Positions 61,551 to 64,000 of a stretch of 64,000 nt of DNA are shown in pieces. Below the pieces are notes generated by a model, which was not told where the DNA came from, searched no databases, and saw only the letters and a program-made list of their open reading frames with translations. The translations under genes were made by a program, and so were the position numbers. This stretch comes from Paraspadella gotoi. Taxonomy: Eukaryota > Chaetognatha. The stretch's first letter is position 1, and each line of letters begins with the position of its first letter. The stretch covers positions 10,379,677-10,443,676 of the forward strand of contig CM119266.1 of the NCBI GenBank assembly GCA_051294375.1, read 5' to 3'.

Positions 61551-61786
61551 ATGTAGGCGAGAGGAGGGCGAAGTTCGACGCCGACAGACGTCACTCTGCG
61601 CGCGTCATCCGCTTATCTCGAGAGGTTTTGACGTCGAAGTCTTTGTCGTCGTCGTCGTCGTCGTCGTTGTCGCCGTCGGAAGCCGTGTGAATTCTGGGCT
61701 TTGACCCCGTGACGATTTCATTTCGGGCGATTTTTCTTCTATTTTGCAATAAAAGGAATTTAGACTTTGTTTCGATAATTGCCGGT

Positions 61787-61830
<44 letters not shown>

Positions 61831-61858
61831 GAGAGAGAGAGAGAGAGATGCAATGAGT

Positions 61859-61902
<44 letters not shown>

Positions 61903-61956
61903 AACTAAATGCTTCATTAACCATCTCACAGCCAAACAGATCAATCGACATCACAG

Positions 61957-61997
<41 letters not shown>

Positions 61998-62003
61998 AAC
62001 ACA

Positions 62004-62079
<76 letters not shown>
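61787..62079. repeat. Compound microsatellite (GA)n-(GAAA)n-(TCAA)n-(CT)n
   Basis: GA run 61787-61850, GAAA units 61861-61904, TCAA units 61957-61994 and CT run 62011-62079, separated by short unique sequences. Confidence 0.95.
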
Positions 62080-62081
<2 letters not shown>

Positions 62082-62149
62082 TTGGTGAGATAACCGAATC
62101 ACCTCAAAGAGACATTTCTGGTTTCCTCCAAATCGGTCTCCCGATTCGT

Positions 62150-62522
62150 CTCAATGTCGTCGTCTTTGTCGTTGTCGTCCTTTTTGCCGTCGTCGTCTTT
62201 GTCGCTGTTGTCAATGTCGTCTGTGTCGTCGTCATCGTCGTCGTCATCGTCGTTGTTTTGTTCTCATCGTCATCTTCGTCATTGTCGTGCTACTGCCTTT
62301 CTTTCTTGACATCTCCAGCTTGATAAATGAGGTGTTAAACTATTTCTTGTCAGCAATTTTTGTCTATTCTATACTTTGTCATTAGTCGTGGTTGTCATCG
62401 TCTTCCTCTTATTGTTGACATTGCTTCAGCCCTTTATCCTCGTCTTCGTCGTCGTTTTTATCGTCTTCATGGTCGTCGTCGTCTTCATCGTCGTCGTCGT
62501 CGTCGTCGTCTTCATCGTCGTT
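62150..62522. repeat. (GTC)n-rich tract
   Basis: GTCGTC/TCATCGTC units interspersed with unique sequence. Confidence 0.85.
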
Positions 62523-62599
62523 GAAGAGGACTTCTTTGTCTGGAACCGGAAGTCACTGCCGCCTCTCGTCTGACGCAGCGAGGACGCTTCAAGCGCCAG

Positions 62600-62830
62600 A
62601 GAAAATGGAAGGCGGTTTGAGAGGAAGAGAGGGAGGAGGGGAGGGGAGAAGGAGAGGGGAAGGAGAAGGAGAAGGAGAGGGGAAGGAGGAGGAGAAGGAG
62701 AGGGGAGGGAGGAGGAAAAGTAATGGGGAGGGAGGAGGAGAAGGAGAGGGGAGGGAGGAGGAGAAGGAGAGGGGATGGAGGAGGAGAAGGAGAGGGGAGA
62801 TCGGGGGATGGAGGAAAGGGACGTCGTAGA
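62600..62830. repeat. Polypurine (GGAGAA)n tract
   Basis: About 230 nt nearly free of pyrimidines; GGAGAAGGAGAGGGGA-like units. Confidence 0.9.
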
Positions 62831-63216
62831 AGGTAGAAGGTGGAAGGTGGAAGGTGGCGGGGAGGGAAGGGGGAAATGAATGGATAAAGGGGAAGAAAAA
62901 AGGAAAGATGACTGGATGGAATGGTAAGGGTTGGTAAGGGTCGGTAAGGGTAAGAGAATAGAACGAAGACTTGAAGAGTTGTTAAGGGTGGGGAGCTAAT
63001 CCGTGGCGGCAAGAGGAAACTGGATGTGAAGGATTCCTTCTTTCTCGTGAATTCTCAAAAACGACAAAGACACTCACGAAGACTCACAAACAAGGAGCTG
63101 CCCATATTCACGGTTGACAGCTCATCCAGCCACATTACTGGCGCCACAACGACGGACATTAGCATCCGGGATTTCGAAACCAACGAGAGGCATCTTCGAA
63201 TCCGTGAGGTCGGAGT

Positions 63217-63450
63217 TTGAGAGAGAGAGAGAGAGAGAGAAGCAGAGAGAGACGCAGAGGATGAGAGAGAGATGAGTGCGACGAGAAAGAGAGAGAGACG
63301 AGAAGAGACGGCGAGATGAGAGAGACGATGAGAGGAGAGAGGAAGAGAGATGCAAAGAGAGACGAAGAGAGCAGACGACGATGAAAGAATGAGAGAGAGA
63401 AAGAGAGATGAGAGAGAGAGAGAAAGAGAAAGAGAGAGAGAGAGAGAGTG
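63217..63450. repeat. (GA)n-rich interrupted microsatellite
   Basis: GA runs with CGACGAGA-type interruptions; the frames across it on both strands are repeat artefacts. Confidence 0.9.
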
Positions 63451-64000
63451 TGTTTCGCCTCGGAAACCAGTCTCGTGTCTCGTTTCACGCTTCGACAAAG
63501 TTTTCCCCATTAACTTTCCATATTATTTGCATTTGTATGCAAACAGCCAAACTTTTGACGCGAAAGAATTGTTTTCATTCACATTCTAAATGGAAAATGT
63601 TTTTTGTATTTATTTATTTATTATTTCTGAACATTAGCAGGAATTTAACAACCGGCCGGCGCGGAGACTTGCAAGCGATTATATTTGATAAAAATCAGCG
63701 GAACGGGCCGAGTGCGGCTCACCTTGTCCAGAGTCCACGGTTGGATTTGAAAACAAAAAAACAAAAACGAACTGACGATAGATAATCGAGTGTGAATTGA
63801 TAATTAGTTTAAAAAGCCCAATATTTTACTCACAGTGGTTGATTGATTCCGGGCGAGTTGAAACGGGACCTGTGTTACCTACTTGTCATTAAAATCACCA
63901 TATTAATTTTGATTGTCCCTATCATTATCGACGACGTTGCGGTTTGTCAAATTTGGTAAAAGAAGATCACAATGAAATCCCACTCGAGCGAACAATTTGG
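63451..64000. other. Right edge, no gene seen
   Basis: Mixed-composition sequence without a coding-like frame or clear splice-bounded exon. Confidence 0.55.

Noticed and set aside
62512-63012. 166-codon Pro/Leu/Ser-rich minus-strand frame
   Set aside because: Translation of the polypurine/polypyrimidine tract.

Overview
This is animal nuclear DNA from a draft assembly. It has intron-split genes with GT/AG junctions, five runs of N, long microsatellites and AT-rich spacers. The gene content (a single ST6Gal-type sialyltransferase, GEMIN5, ATRAID, TEX9, XK-like membrane proteins and several C2H2 factors), short introns and abundant (GA)n repeats suggest an arthropod, perhaps a crustacean. The taxon is an inference; nothing in the window fixes it. 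All gene models were joined by eye by matching splice sites and reading phase.

Left part (1-9193, minus strand): one very large C2H2 zinc-finger gene with eleven coding exons, one of only 22 nt, running off the left edge. It carries about 28 fingers and a module repeated four times. A possible two-exon small zinc-finger gene (10071-10573, plus) lies divergent to it. 10.6-16.3 kb is AT-rich, with no gene I can support firmly.

Middle (16.4-34 kb): an XK-like multipass membrane protein and a truncated tandem paralogue on the plus strand. Five minus-strand genes follow: GEMIN5 (one uninterrupted exon), ATRAID (three exons, introns carrying repeats), an ST6Gal-type sialyltransferase (two exons), TEX9 (seven exons) and a BTB/zinc-finger gene whose stop is only 86 nt upstream of the first recognised TEX9 exon. 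34.1-37.2 kb is an empty AT-rich spacer.

Right part: a second multi-exon C2H2 factor (37224-42336, minus) rich in Ala, Gln, Gly and Ser. The final ~21.6 kb upstream of it has no convincing gene. It holds dense microsatellites, N gaps, copies of a dispersed repeat, tRNA-like fragments and promoter-like motifs (a YY1-type AAGATGGCGGC, five evenly spaced CCAAT boxes, a perfect NRF1 palindrome joined to two E-boxes).

The genes look like independent housekeeping and regulatory loci, not one pathway. The most unusual items are the module-duplicated giant zinc-finger gene with its microexon, the possible novel small zinc-finger gene, the XK-like tandem pair, and the repeat elements, including a degenerate hammerhead-like motif.
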